The position numbers and the translations under genes are program-made. DNA of 64,000 nt. Source: Tubiluchus corallicola. Lineage: Eukaryota > Priapulida > Priapulimorpha > Priapulimorphida > Tubiluchidae. The DNA is taken from positions 25,385 to 89,384 of the forward strand of contig JAQGDQ010000838.1 of assembly GCA_030141605.1 (NCBI GenBank), in the 5' to 3' direction. The notes under the pieces were generated by a model. The model was not told the origin of the DNA. It worked only from the letters and a program-made list of their open reading frames with translations, and searched no databases. Shown here piece after piece: positions 25,979-39,500 of this stretch. Position 1 is the stretch's first letter; the number at the start of each line of letters is the position of its first letter.

Positions 25979-26584
25979 TTAAAGGAAAAGCTAACCCAAT
26001 TTTAAACTACAGCTCAAAACAATCTACCCTGCAAAACATGGAAAGGGAACATAGTACTTTCTCAAAAATGGGTTTCGTGAAAATTATTACCACAGAATGG
26101 CAATTTCGTGTTTGCACCACCAGGAGTTCACTGTTACATGCATTTTGCCATTCACTAGCTGGACGAGCACTATCGCCCGCATCTCAGAAATGCATTGCAG
26201 AAAAAGCAGGTGATGTACCTCTCAGCTGGGAGGTGTTCGGTTGTGACGTACTGCACATGCTCGAGAGCTGATGCGTGAACACAGCGGTAAATTGGAAATT
26301 TTGAATTTGAAATTTGAAATTTGTCGAGTTTTTGTACGTTACACAGTAGCACTGTACTTCAATTTCCGCTTTAGCGCACACATGCAAGCAGCTTGCAAAA
26401 TGTTTGTGCTGTCGAAAATTATGCTCTGTTGTGATGTAATCACTAGCAGGGCATGCCTGCCATAAATTTTTCAACCTATATTTCAATTATCTCAAACACT
26501 TTGGCATTATTATAGGTGAAAAATGTATACTTTTTAGCGTTCTTTAAAATTGGGAATGATACGCAAATCAAAATTTTCCTTTAA
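25979..26584 (+). mobile_element. TTAA-flanked element, family R1, copy E
   Basis: TTAA at 25979-25982 and 26581-26584. The interior is shared with the other R1 copies (ctcaaaacaatctaccctgc, tttgccattcactagctgga, gtgatgtaatcac). More diverged than copies A and F. Its right TTAA is also the left TTAA of the neighbouring piggyBac-like element. Confidence 0.7.
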
Positions 26585-27233
26585 CCACTTCACTGCCTGT
26601 ATGACGAGAATCTCCCGTCATGAAAATTCTATTCCGACTGGCCTGTATGACGAGACTCTACCGTCATGCTTAATATGCAAATTAACTGACGCCTATGTCA
26701 GTAGCAATAATACTTACACACGCCACATGCAATTGAGGAATCTAGCTTTGAAAAGAAAAAGCGGTGGTGCCCTCTCTTGTCTAAAAAAGATGATAGACAA
26801 GCTAGAAAACATTCATGGCCAAATAACGCGCAAAATGGTCAAAAAAGATTGCTGTTGTTGCCGAGATGTCGTCTGCTACATTGTCACTGCTTTTCCTGTA
26901 TCTTTGTCAATTTTTTTGTCTTCAAATGACCGGAAAAGATGCAGTGTGGAGCAAATTAGGGACTTCGTGGCAAAATTTGGGATAGAGTCATCAGATGATG
27001 GTAGGTGAAGCCAATCCATACACGACTATTAGACATGAGAATTTCAAAATTGTATGGTTGATAAATTGTGTGCATCCGAGCTACAAATTACAGCATTAGG
27101 CCTGCTCTTAATTCTTCTACGCACGGCAATAGTGACAATAGAAGTGGTTGTGATGCAGTCACAACTTTTCATTTTACCAAAATATTCTTGCACGCCAGCT
27201 GGAATACAAATTGCACGGCAGTGAAGTGGTTAA
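26581..27233 (+). mobile_element. PiggyBac-like non-autonomous element
   Basis: The left end is TTAA followed by CCACTTCACTGCC. The right end is the exact inverse, GGCAGTGAAGTGG followed by TTAA (27230-27233). A 13-bp perfect inverted repeat beginning CC and flanked by TTAA is the classic piggyBac arrangement. At 653 bp it is far too short for a transposase. The 26550-27008 frame ends in an acidic/basic stretch (RCSVEQIRDFVAKFG) that could be a remnant of a transposase N-terminus, but this is weak. It lies just downstream (3') of the eIF4E coding end. Confidence 0.85.
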
Positions 27234-27521
27234 TTAATCCGAAAATTATCAAAATTGGAATTTCTCATAGAAATCACCGACAATCGCAGTCATATCGACA
27301 GACTACTGTATTAGCAGGTTTCTAAAATAAATAACACATTCTGTGATACCACTTGGCCATGCCAGCGTGCGATGAGCCGAAGAGAAATTTGACGAAATAA
27401 TTCCGATAATGAAGACAAAATGTAGTCCATTTGAAAATACGAAAACCTGTATTTTTCAGAACGACAAAATTTCCGGGCAATGTGCAATGCGATGATTCCA
27501 AGAACTAAAACATAGTTACTG

Positions 27522-27581
27522 TTAGCAGGTAAATCGGTTCTTAGCAGTGGATCCAGATTTTGACATGTTATCAACATGAGC
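27522..27581 (-). CDS. EIF4E: eIF4E exon 7 (terminal coding exon)
   Basis: 60 nt, acceptor TTTTACTTTTAG, encoding AHVDNMSKSGSTAKNRFTC and TAA. It matches the eIF4E C-terminus, with the MNK-target Ser in GST. The last two residues are Thr-Cys instead of the common Val-Val. No perfect poly(A) signal was identified downstream. Confidence 0.93.
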   Translation of the reverse strand, partial: AHVDNMSKSGSTAKNRFTC

Positions 27582-30500
27582 CTAAAAGTAAAAATGACCA
27601 AAATTAAAACCATCATCTTTCAGTAAATATGATTTTCTAGTAATTCAAAAGATAATTATTAATGCAAATCAATTTTTTTACAGGCATTTAAAAATATTTA
27701 TAGTTAAAATGCCACAACTTTATTAAAACTTTTAATTTACATAGTTAAAAAAATCATGTCAAACGTTTTGAATACTGTATCAATATATCTTTTATACAGG
27801 TCTGCTTAATTACTACAGATTTAGCTTTTTGTAAAAACATAATTAGTGCATAATTACTATAACAATTTCTTTTCTACTGGTCTGCTTAATCATTACCTAT
27901 TTGGCTTTTCGTAAATACATAATTTAGTGTATAAATTTCTTTTCTTCAGGTCTGCTTATTCATTACCTATTTGGCTTCTGTTAAATACATAATTAGTGCA
28001 TAATTTACTGTATTAATTTCATTTTACTGGCCTGCTTATTCATTACATGTTTGGCTTCTGTTAAATACATAATTAGTGCATAATGATCTATACTGTAGGC
28101 TCTGCCTATATCAACTGGTTGTATGTTTGTAAAAATTTACCACTGATGATGACAGCAGTAAACATTTGACATGAATTTTAACTATGTAAATTAAGAGTTT
28201 TAATAAAGTTGTGCTGTTATAACTATAAATTATTATTATTATTCCTTAATAATAAAGTGGTTGCTGCATGTGCTTAGCGAATAAAGTTAAGCAATGCCAA
28301 GCCTGTTCGGTAAATATAATGGGTGGGTAAAGTTTCTGTTAACAATTGGACGAGCACAAATGCTCTCTGAACAAAATCTACAAACAAAATACATGAAAAC
28401 AACCAGAATAAGTTTTCCTAATCCATTTTGTAGCTAGAGCTGGGATTGCTTAACTTAGTAGCTGGGTACACATCGTGTACAGCTTTAGTTCGAAGAGTGT
28501 ACGGAAATTCACTAATACTTGCTTCAGATCGTTTCTGTGGCTTAATATCGTGTATCACACTGCTCAGTGATGACTAACAGACAGTATTATGGCACTTTTA
28601 CATTATAATTGAAAAATTTCAATGTTGACTTAGCCAAGAAAAAAAAGCTGCAAATTTTTCCCACCTACCTGGAAACCAATTTGTACTTTTGGAGGAATAC
28701 TGAGTCTTTCCTTTAATTTGCGACTGAAAATAAAAATAATACGATGTGCATATGTGTAACATAAAACCTCTAAATATGAAGATTCCAAATCGTTTCTGCA
28801 AATTTTGTCCTCCGGGTGAAGGTTTCTTGTCTTGCCTAGCACCAGAGATCTCTAGCTAAGTACACTAATCATATATTACTAACACTTAGCAGTTAATCTA
28901 CACATTTGGCACTGAAAACAATTTTAATGCAATGTCAGCCCTGAAACTCAGTTGGTGAGTGAAACATTGTGAATTAACTTAACCATGTAAGTAGACAAGT
29001 GGTGTCTAATGCACTAAAGCAGCAAAAACATCTTTTTCAGGAGATTGCAAAGATATAATAAATTAAAACAAACACTGTGTGATAATGGAAAGGCATGTAC
29101 TGCCTCTGAGGCCAGCAAGCAGTTACCTCAACTTACCTGTCAGGTGATTTCATGGTTGATGACTTTAGGTACCTGGCTTTGTGAAATGCTGCAGACACTT
29201 GGCCTTGATATGTTGGGTCTGGTCACATGTAGTTTATAGATTTGTGTCTGGTTAACTGAATTATTGTTTCCTGCTGTCTGCTGTTGCAATTGGTGTTTAT
29301 TGTCTGTCACAGTTTTTTAATGGTGCTCTAATGTTTGGGCAAGGATGTAAGTTGCTTTTATTTACTTTAATAATTTTTGCAGTTTTGATTAGCTACTGAA
29401 ATTAACTGTATATGTGAAATGTTACTTTATGTAATTTGTTTGTGTATGTACTAATTTATTATTACATAAATATTATAGTTATTATAGAGTTATTGTAGAG
29501 TTATTATATTCATAAAATATGCAACAATTTACTTATTTACATTTCTATATTCTACATTTCTACATTCTTAACAGAATAAACAATTAATGTACACACTTAT
29601 GTCTGGACTTAATGTTTGGATTGGAGTGTTTTGAGCATTCTTGGTCGTTCTTAATGAAATGGGTCATGCATGCTACAGGCCATTTATATATAGATTTTTG
29701 AAATAAAGTAATATTTTTAGTTGTCAAGGTCATGGGTCGAGTACTGTACATATAGTGGACAAGATTAGTCACGCAATTATCCACTAGACATATAAATAAT
29801 ATTTTTACACCACAGCACAATACTCAGTACCAGGGATGTCACCGAAACGAAATTTTTGGTTCGATTTACCGACAATCACACTTTTGGTTTCAGCAAAATC
29901 TAGTAAGTATCGTAGCCAAAATTTCGGATAGTTTTCGGTAGTATTTTTCTGATGTTTTACTAGTATTTATTCACTTTACCCTTTCTTTTCTCCTAGTTGT
30001 CAAAACAGCTGGAAAATCTTTGCTAAAATAGTTCAAATAAAGCAAAAATTTCGTTTACAGAATAGTTTACTGGCGTGCTTTTCACAGCAATGTGGCGTAT
30101 CTTCGTGCTGATCAATGTGAAGTTTTGGGTTTCCAGGCCCAATTAACCGAAATATCAAACTACGTATATATTTGAACAAAATCGCATTTAAATTTATAAT
30201 TTACAAAACATAGGCAAGAAAAAAAATGTTTATTTTTAATGAAGCATTATGATCTTTAAACGTTAATCGTTAAGGATACTTAAATCCAAAAACATTGTAA
30301 AACATTAATTTTTCTAATGTGAGCCACTCCATCAAACTTGAGGTTCTATACTATAAAACATCCCTGTTTTTTGTCAGTAATTTTGTATCACAGCAAATAA
30401 AAGTACACAAAAAAACAAAATGTTTTTGTATGTTTTCATTACGGTTTGCCATGTTTGGTAAATTTCGGTTTGCTATGTTTGGTAAATTTCGGTTTGCCAT

Positions 30501-33500
30501 GTTTGGTTAAATTTCGGTTTGCCATGTTTGGTAAATTTCGGTTTGCCATGTTTAGTTAAATTTCGGTTCCCCATGTTTGGTAAATTTCGGTTTCCTATGT
30601 TTGGTAAATTTCGGTTTCGGTTTTTAAATTTAGTTTCGGTAACACCCCTGCCCAGAACACGCTGGTACAGTATCTTCAATCCTTAATCATTTCTATTCGA
30701 ATATCTCCTACCACATAAAAATTTAGCATAGAAATTTGCAATTGCACAATATGGTCGTACAAAAATCCACCCCACAATTTAACACGTACAAATATTGAGT
30801 TTAATAAAACTTTAACAACAGTTTATTCACCCTATTTTCATTGTAGCTTCCGAATTTCGGGCGTCGGCCGTCCACATTGCTAATTTATCTCCTTTCGTTC
30901 GTATATTGATCACGGCACCGCAGACATTCTCGCTGTGTTCATCAAAAGCTTCGCCGACTAAACACAACAGCTGCAAGATGAAATGAACAGAAATCAGTTA
31001 GATCCACATCCACAAGTTAGATCCACATCCACAAGTCTCGAGGAAAAAAATAAAATTTGTTTTTTAATTTCGTTTAATGCATTAGACTGAATGTTTGTTC
31101 TTGAAAAGTGTTTCATGTCCACTACCCTGTCACCTGTGTATTCAAGTAAACAAAAACAAAAAGACAAACAAACAAAAAAGACAACCAAACTGTTGAGAAC
31201 AAAAATAATTTTTTTTATTTTTCGTTTAATGCATTAGACTGAATGTTTTTATATGATGTTTGTTCTCGAAAACTATTATTAGTGTTTGTCCATTACCGTG
31301 TCACCTGTGTATTCAAGTAAATAAAAGCAATAAACAAATGAGCTAAAACATCATGATGTACTTATTTACATTACATTTCATAATATACAATCTGTAAATG
31401 AAAATATAAATGTTGGTAGACGTAACAACATATCACAATTCAGTATTTAATCATGGGAATTTCTATCCCGACACCTACATGGGAATTTCTATCCTGACAC
31501 CTACATGGGAATTTCTATCCTGACACCTACATGGGAATTTCTATCCCGACACCTACAGTGTCTTTATTAAGTTTAGAGATAGCTTTGCCTCTAAACAGGG
31601 GGAAAGACCTGCTCCGTCGGTTTTCATGACTGTCAGGCCTTTCCCAACGAGTTATTTCCTGCCTCAGACTTTATACCAGGCCTATTAACTAAACAGTTGC
31701 ACGGTTAATGATGCGATAAGACAGGTTTCCTATATACATACTTGCACAACAAAAGTTGCAATCTTTCTTTAAGTACTTTGTACAGCTATTTATACAGAGC
31801 AAATAGTAATTTGCTTACTTAGGAAATGAGATTCCGACACGAAGCACCCACGTTTGATCTAGTTGTCACAGTTATAATTATAGGTAGGTGTCGATTTACG
31901 ACTGTTCCTCATTACGACCCTGACCGCAATTTAATTAATTATACAAAACCAACTATAGCTCATATTTCCTTCTATTTTTTTAAACAAAGTAACTTTTTAC
32001 AGCCAACTGTTGCGAAAAATCTGTAGGTATCGCCTTACTTAGTACGTACACACATACAAAATCCAGGGGTGTAAGCAGCATCTATGAAAGGGCACATTTT
32101 GCTTACCCATATTTCTGTGGTCATGCTAGTGACGATTTATTTATGAATTATGAATTTAAGTCACAGTCCTTTTAAAATGAACAATAGATGCACGTTTTCA
32201 TATAGAGTTCAATCTCGATAATGCCGGCCAAAATGGCTGATTGACAAATTAAGCACAATCATGGATAATCACACACTTTTCCATCAAAAAGGCAAAGTTC
32301 TGCTCCCGCACTCCCGTCCCTTGGGAAAGAGCAAGGGGGCACTGCCCCCGTGGCTCCGGCGCCCCTGACAACATCCTACTAGTAGGGACGCATCACTTAA
32401 ACGCAAGCGTCGGACTTGCGTCCAAGTAGTCTTACAACCAATTTGCCAGAACCGACTGTGGTCGTAAGTCAAGGACAATTACCTGTATTTATAATCTCTT
32501 TTGCTTTATGAATTACATTTTATTGTGTCGCCTATGGAAACATTAGCCAATACAATCACATGTTCTGATACCATTAGAGCAAATATGTCATTAGGTCCTA
32601 ATTTAGGATAAAGGAACCGATTAGCAGAGATCTATACCTACCGTTTCCATCCAAAAATTATCTAAATCTGAATATCGTTGTTGCTTGTTAAGATTTATTA
32701 GCCATCGTCCACCGTTTCGATTCTTTTCATCTTCCCACATGGGTTTAATCCCTTGCTGCAATAGTATGAAAAATTAATTACACAATACCAAAAATTACTT
32801 ATCTAATAACACTGATATACTAAATTATTTTAAAATACAGTGTTCCCTCACTTATCGCAAAAGTGAATTTCAGCGAAGTAGGGACGCTATACTTACTTTT
32901 ACATTATTTTAAGTCTTTATAAACCCTCCCCACACTCTTATACATAACCCTTTCTCATTCCCTTAATAACTTTTCCTATACTGTACAAAAACTTTACTTA
33001 AATGTTCATAAAAGTATTTTAAACTCTTAAACATAGATACGTAATTTTAAAAATTTGACGGGTGCTGTGTACAATCCCACGTTGGCAAGTAGCATCTCAA
33101 GCGGGCGTACGTGCTATATTTCATTTTTGGTGTGTATTCATCCGCCGAATAAATACACTATTTACTGTAAATGGTAATTTTTTATGATTTATAATATACT
33201 TTTAATGTTAGAATTAATATTTTTAATATATTTTTATACATTTTGTGATTTTTTTAAAGCAAAATTCATCAAATCTATACATTACTGTACAATACATACT
33301 ACGCATGTGCAAAAATACTTTAGACAGAGTACCGTAAACACCCGCGAAACAGCGAAAATACCGCGATAAATATTTTACATTAATATTTTTGAAAACCCGC
33401 GAAACAGCGAGTTAGCGATAAACGAACCGCGATGTAGCGAGGAAACACTGTACTTCAAATATGACTCGATGTTATTTTTTTCAATCAATTACTGAACAAA

Positions 33501-36500
33501 CATCAGATTACACAACTGAAATTTTCAAATTTTGCTATTTTCATGACATCACACAAAACAACCAATCACAGTTAAAAGGGGTTACATGTTCATTCTGTCT
33601 GCTCAAAGTAAGGTTAATGATAACTCCTTCTAAAACTTCGATATAAAACTCTGAAATACAAACAATCATTAGAGTTATCAAACAGTGACATTGACAACTC
33701 AAGGACACTTGTATGCTTGGAGCTACTAAAAACACTCATAGACATCGGTTTGCCAAGACCTCGCTTTTACGGATATCGGAAAAATCGGACAAAATCCGGG
33801 CCATTGAAAGTTCCGCATATGACTGACACAGTCCACTGTTTCGCAACCTGACCGTTAGTTGACAGGCCGTCACTTTGCATCATTACATCAGTGCAACCAC
33901 GCAGCGTGTAACGTGACACGTGTAGCTTGCATGTCAGGAGCGGCCTGTGCTAGACGTTTTTGAGACAAGTTAGGCGATTGATTCTACATTACCGTGAGTC
34001 TAATACATTAACTTAGTAATGGCGCCTAATGCATTGACTTAGTACCGGTAAATAGGCAATTGGCAAATTCAGATGGACATCTCGTTTTTGTCCGGCAAAC
34101 CGAGATGAGTGTACTACTATACTGTAGAATAAACTAACTCAATTAATTTCAATGATAAAAAACTAAAATTTGCAGATTTCACACTTTTTGATAAACACAC
34201 TTAAGATACTGGTTAAGACAATTAATTTTCAAGTGTTTAATAAACTAGTAGCAAAATATGATGTAATTTACCTAATTAGGCTAAATTATGTTAGTTTTGC
34301 ATGCATGGATCATAAAAAATGTTAGTACTAAGTTAAAAAGTTCACACACACACATTTATATGTTTTGCCAATATCACTTTCTGAAGATTGCAAAGGCCAA
34401 AATACTTTGGCAAGATGTATTAAAGTATAACTTATGTATTAAAAGAACATGTTAAATAAAGAATAAAACGGCACATAGTTTCAAAAGAAGAATTGTATAT
34501 AAGCTCAAAAAACAATACAGCATGTTGGCAACAGTGTGTGCTGGTATTTAATTACACAGCAGGCACCACTTAATAGACTCACTTTGGGATAGAGGTGTTT
34601 TGACTCATTTAACTGACTGAACCTATTAACCGATGAGTGTAGTATTACAGGTAAAGAAGTATGTCATCGGCTTACTATGCACTGCAAAGGTTTTTAATGA
34701 TTTTCAGAAAGGCAGTAATGCCAAAATTCCTTTGTGCAGTTAAAAATTAGAAAAAATATTTTAAAATATTAATTTATATAATTGAATTAGCAATAAATTA
34801 AAAAGTATACTTTTCTAAGTTTGTTTATTTGCAAAAATCACAAAAATTCCTTCAAAGTCGGCTGCTTCGTTTTCTCGCGAAGAAGTTGGCTCACAAAGTT
34901 CTCGTAATTATAAAAACATTGAAAACTGTCGTTGTTCATGACTAAAACAGTTCTGAATCGTTTGCTCATTTACATTGCTCTTATTTGCTGTACGATGTTT
35001 ACTCTCATAAGTCACAAGGAAAACTGGCTGATTACTGTACCTGCTTCTTTGACTGTTAATTCATTAAGCCTGCAACCGTGATTTCCAACGTTAGCGCATG
35101 ATAAATGTAACTATTTACAAACAAAACAGTACTTAAAATGATACATATCTGCATATATTTTAACACACAGAAATATCTTATTTTAAGTACCTAAAGCAAA
35201 AATATTGAGCCAATTATGTGGAGTTATTTAAACCAGTTCCCGACAGTTTCTATATAAATTTGAATAGAAGTGGCCAGACATTACCAGACATTTTTGAGTC
35301 AATTAGGTGACTGATTGTATTAACCCTGAGTCTAATAAATGGCGTCTACTGTATATATCAGAATGCAAAAATCATGCAAACTTACCTTCACATGTAATAG
35401 AACTACAACTAATCAACTACTTTAGTGAGAAGCCACTAACTAAGATTGTAAAGAAGCCAGTATAATCATTTCAGGTTTTTCTTAATTTCATGCAAGCAGT
35501 CACTCCAGTCAGCTTAATGACATCAAGCAAAATTATATTAAAGTTATCATCTCAAGGTTGCCACCAAATTTAGGTTAAACCACATCCATACATTCCCAGT
35601 ACACTCATATCTCGGTTTGAGGGACCTTGTTTTTACGGATATCGGAAGAATCAAAATCCGGACCGCTAAAAAGACATCACTGTAACCACTTGTGTATCTT
35701 TACATATAAAAATATCGAGTCAATTATGCAGAGTTATTTGAGTCAATTTGCATAGGAGCGGCCCGTACTAGAGACAATTAAATGATTGATTCTACATTGC
35801 CGTGAGTCTAATACATGACGCCTACTGTACTGGATTACCATCGGTAAGTAAGGACAATCGGCAAATTCGGACCAACGTCTCCCCGTTTTTGTCCGGCAGA
35901 CCGAGATATGAGTGTATTTCCAGTTTCCATATGACAACATTTTTGTGTGTTTATCAAATGTTTCTGCTGTCAATTCTATCCAAAACTAAAACTCGAGTCC
36001 ATTTCGCTCGTAGAACAAAAGAAAAACTACTCAATGCATGCAGATATATGCAGCATTCTTAAGCGGAAACTATGCAGACCTATCACACATTCGCAAATTA
36101 AAACTTCCACACAAAAATTTCAATACCACAAACTCAAGCTAAGTGAGAAGTTACCCAATTTCTAATACAGAAGCTACACTAGTTAGCCTCCACCATCAAG
36201 CCAGGCAAAGGGACAGGAAGCAATCCGCAATCAAACTTACCTTAAATAGTGAATAATCGCAACCCGACTGTAATCGGCTAGCAACTTCAATGTGATTATA
36301 TAATCTGTGAGAATAACAGCTGTTGTTAGTAAAATGCAAAGTCAGCAAAAAACGATACGAGTGCGCTTCACCCTGCTGCAGAAAGGTGGCAGCAGCAGCT
36401 CACCTTGAATAAGGAATAATCGCAGCCATGAGGAAGATGAGTGGGAGACAGGACATGATTATACAACCTAGGATAAAGTTAGAAAAATGCAAATCAGATA

Positions 36501-39500
36501 GATAATGACGCAATATCAAATTCACACTCGTTAAAAAAAATGTGTTTTGATGAGTTCTCAATTTTTTTCTTGAAGACAAACTGTTACATAAACCAAAAAA
36601 AATGAAATTTATTATGTACTAAACAAGTTTTATTCTCCTCACACTGTTACCTCTTATTCATGATACGAAACTCTCGATGGGGTTCAATTCATGATAAGTC
36701 ATAAAATAGAAGGTAAGAGAATATAAAACTACCAAATTATTTAAACATTACATAACAATCTAATATTTCACAATTTGCTATTTTACTTACGCCCAGAAAT
36801 CTTCTACAGTATCAAATGACGTGATATCGCAAAGGTTTTCCTCCCACTGCTTGGACTTGTCATTTTTAAAGAACCACAGTGTCCAGGCATTCTGTAATGG
36901 ATGCTTTATGAGTAATTCTGGGCTAATTTCAACTTCTTTGCTGACTACTGCCTTCTGTTCTGACGATTCTTTGTCCTAAAGAAAACAGACATTATGAACT
37001 TGCTGCAAGTGCAAGAAACACGCAATATATTTGGTGTTAACAAAAAGTGTCAATATTAAAATCAAAATAATTACAAAACAGCAGGTGGTTATTTTCTAGG
37101 TTGCAAAATCCTTTACTCTCTGGATGCTACATATTATCAGACTCACCCATTAAAACTTAAGTGCACATTCGTAACATGTGAAAGGTATTACATATATCAC
37201 ATGCAGGGCACAGTTGTGGGCAAGGAAATAGGGGGGGAGAGCAAGCACCGAATTAAAGCTTACCCACAATTATTAAGCCTGTTAGCTTTTACAATCAAAG
37301 AATCAAACAACACAATCATTAACAAGTCACGAGGAATTATATTATAATAACTATACTAGCAGGTACAATCACAGAATGAAATATCATAATTATTATCAAT
37401 ACTAAAATATCACTATACTAAAACACAGCGGAACAATTAGCCTGGCTAGCTCACAGGTCTAAATGTTCAAGGTAGACCTGTCTTACACAGCTTAAATACA
37501 GAAAATTAGAACACTATTAATGTAAAAAGTCATTCAGAAGCAAATAAGTACAGTGAGATTAGAGGGAAATTTAAGCTATTTCAATGTTACAACAAGCCTA
37601 AAAAAGGAGGAAATGAGATGAAAAAATTATGAAAGAGAGATAGGCAAGAAGACAAACAATGTAATATTCACAAGTGAAGTGAATCAAACGCGAAGTAATT
37701 ATGAGACGAACTTCGCGACAACAGTATTGTAATAACTGTGCACATGAACAGATTGACTCCCAGAATTATTTAAAAAATAAACAGAAATAAAACAAACCCA
37801 GCAAAACTGGTTAAGCAGTCTTCAGAAAAATGCAATCTGGGTGCAAATTTAATAATTTTTTCTACCTGAAATGGGGTCAGGCATCTGCCTGTACGCAAAC
37901 ATTTGCCTGTCTCCATTTTTTCTAAGCGTACCCATAGAGAATCCTACACAACATTAGTTCTGTAAATTTCACAACATTGCATAGCAGATTTTTCTAACCC
38001 ACGTAAGGTTTTTTCTGCTTAATCTGTGCTTAACAGTAAATTCCTTATCCAAGTCATTTTCATGAAACTCCCAAGCGACAGTGTTTTAATTTTTCGGTTG
38101 TCAGTACACATGTGCTGCATGGCGGATAAGTAACTGTACACAACTGCATCATAAGAAGCGAACATAAAAGATCTTTCAACAAAAAAAAAATCAATCTCAT
38201 TGTTGAATTCAGAGCAAAAAATATAGAAATACCAACTGAATATATTATAATCAAATATTTTTGTATTTTGTCTGTCTTCTTTCATTTTTTTGCCCTTTTA
38301 AAAGTAGTTCATTTGGTGCACGGAGAAGCAGAAAGATTTGAATCTAGCATGTGCCGGTGAGAATATCAATAACGTGGTGGCATTTTTGTCCTAACAGGAC
38401 AGTGAAAACTTTGTGCATCAATTGTGTAGATCGATTCAGAAAAAATACAAGGTTTTATTAATATAGAGACACAGTAAACATGGCAAACTTAGTTGACTGG
38501 CCATGGAGACCAGTGTGCAGATGTCTTATCCTTGTCATCTGACAGATTTAGTGGACTTCCATGAGGGACGCATTAAATTTGCGCCCTGCGGATTACACCC
38601 AATTCTGCTCAGCTTAATTACCAATGATGCTAGTCAAGCTCAGTAAATATTTGTCACATTCGGCACAATTCATTTTGCTACATACAGTTCGTCACGCTGC
38701 AAGCCAGTATCCAGCGCAAAATTATGTGAAATTTAATTCGACCAACTTACAATGCAAAAAAGGTATGACAGCATAAACTACAAGTTTGTTGATTAATAAA
38801 ATTTTGACGTCAGACTAAGAAAACAAAAATTTCAAACCTTTTCAGCAAAATTTCAGAAAAGGCAAATCGTTGTGAGTTCAAGCCTGAGTTATAGCTGATG
38901 TGAGAAGTAATCATGAGGTGCTACAGCTAAGAGGCACTTGAATTAATAAAATTAATTTAACACTAACCAGTAAATAAAAAAGGTTTAACACACAGATAAA
39001 AAGACAGCTATTTTTAATCGGTGATGGTGAATGAGTGCCATAGTACTGATCTTTTACAAAGCTTTCAAAAATATGTGACTAGATAACAATAAACCATTGT
39101 CATACACATATAACAATTTATTAACTGGCCAATTAATGGTGCAAACATGGAAAAATAAAAACTCAATTATCCCAGGTAAGTTAATCCTTTAGAAATTTAA
39201 AAACCAATGGAGTCGTCTGTTAAAGAGCTTTCAAATGATACATATCCCGATTTACGTTAATATTCTGGTAATGCTAGAATAAGTTTGACTAAAACAGGGT
39301 GACCTGCATGAGATCACTGGACTAGGCCTACAGACCTATAAGCTTTTAAACTTTTATGATAACCTCGATTCAGTTTGTGCAAATAGTCATTTTGTTTATT
39401 TATACGAGGTCCCCTTTGTTTATCCAACGGAAAGATAAATCTAAACCCGAACCAGGTGAGCCTGAACTAATACTAGTAGTAGTAATAGTAATGCAAGTAA

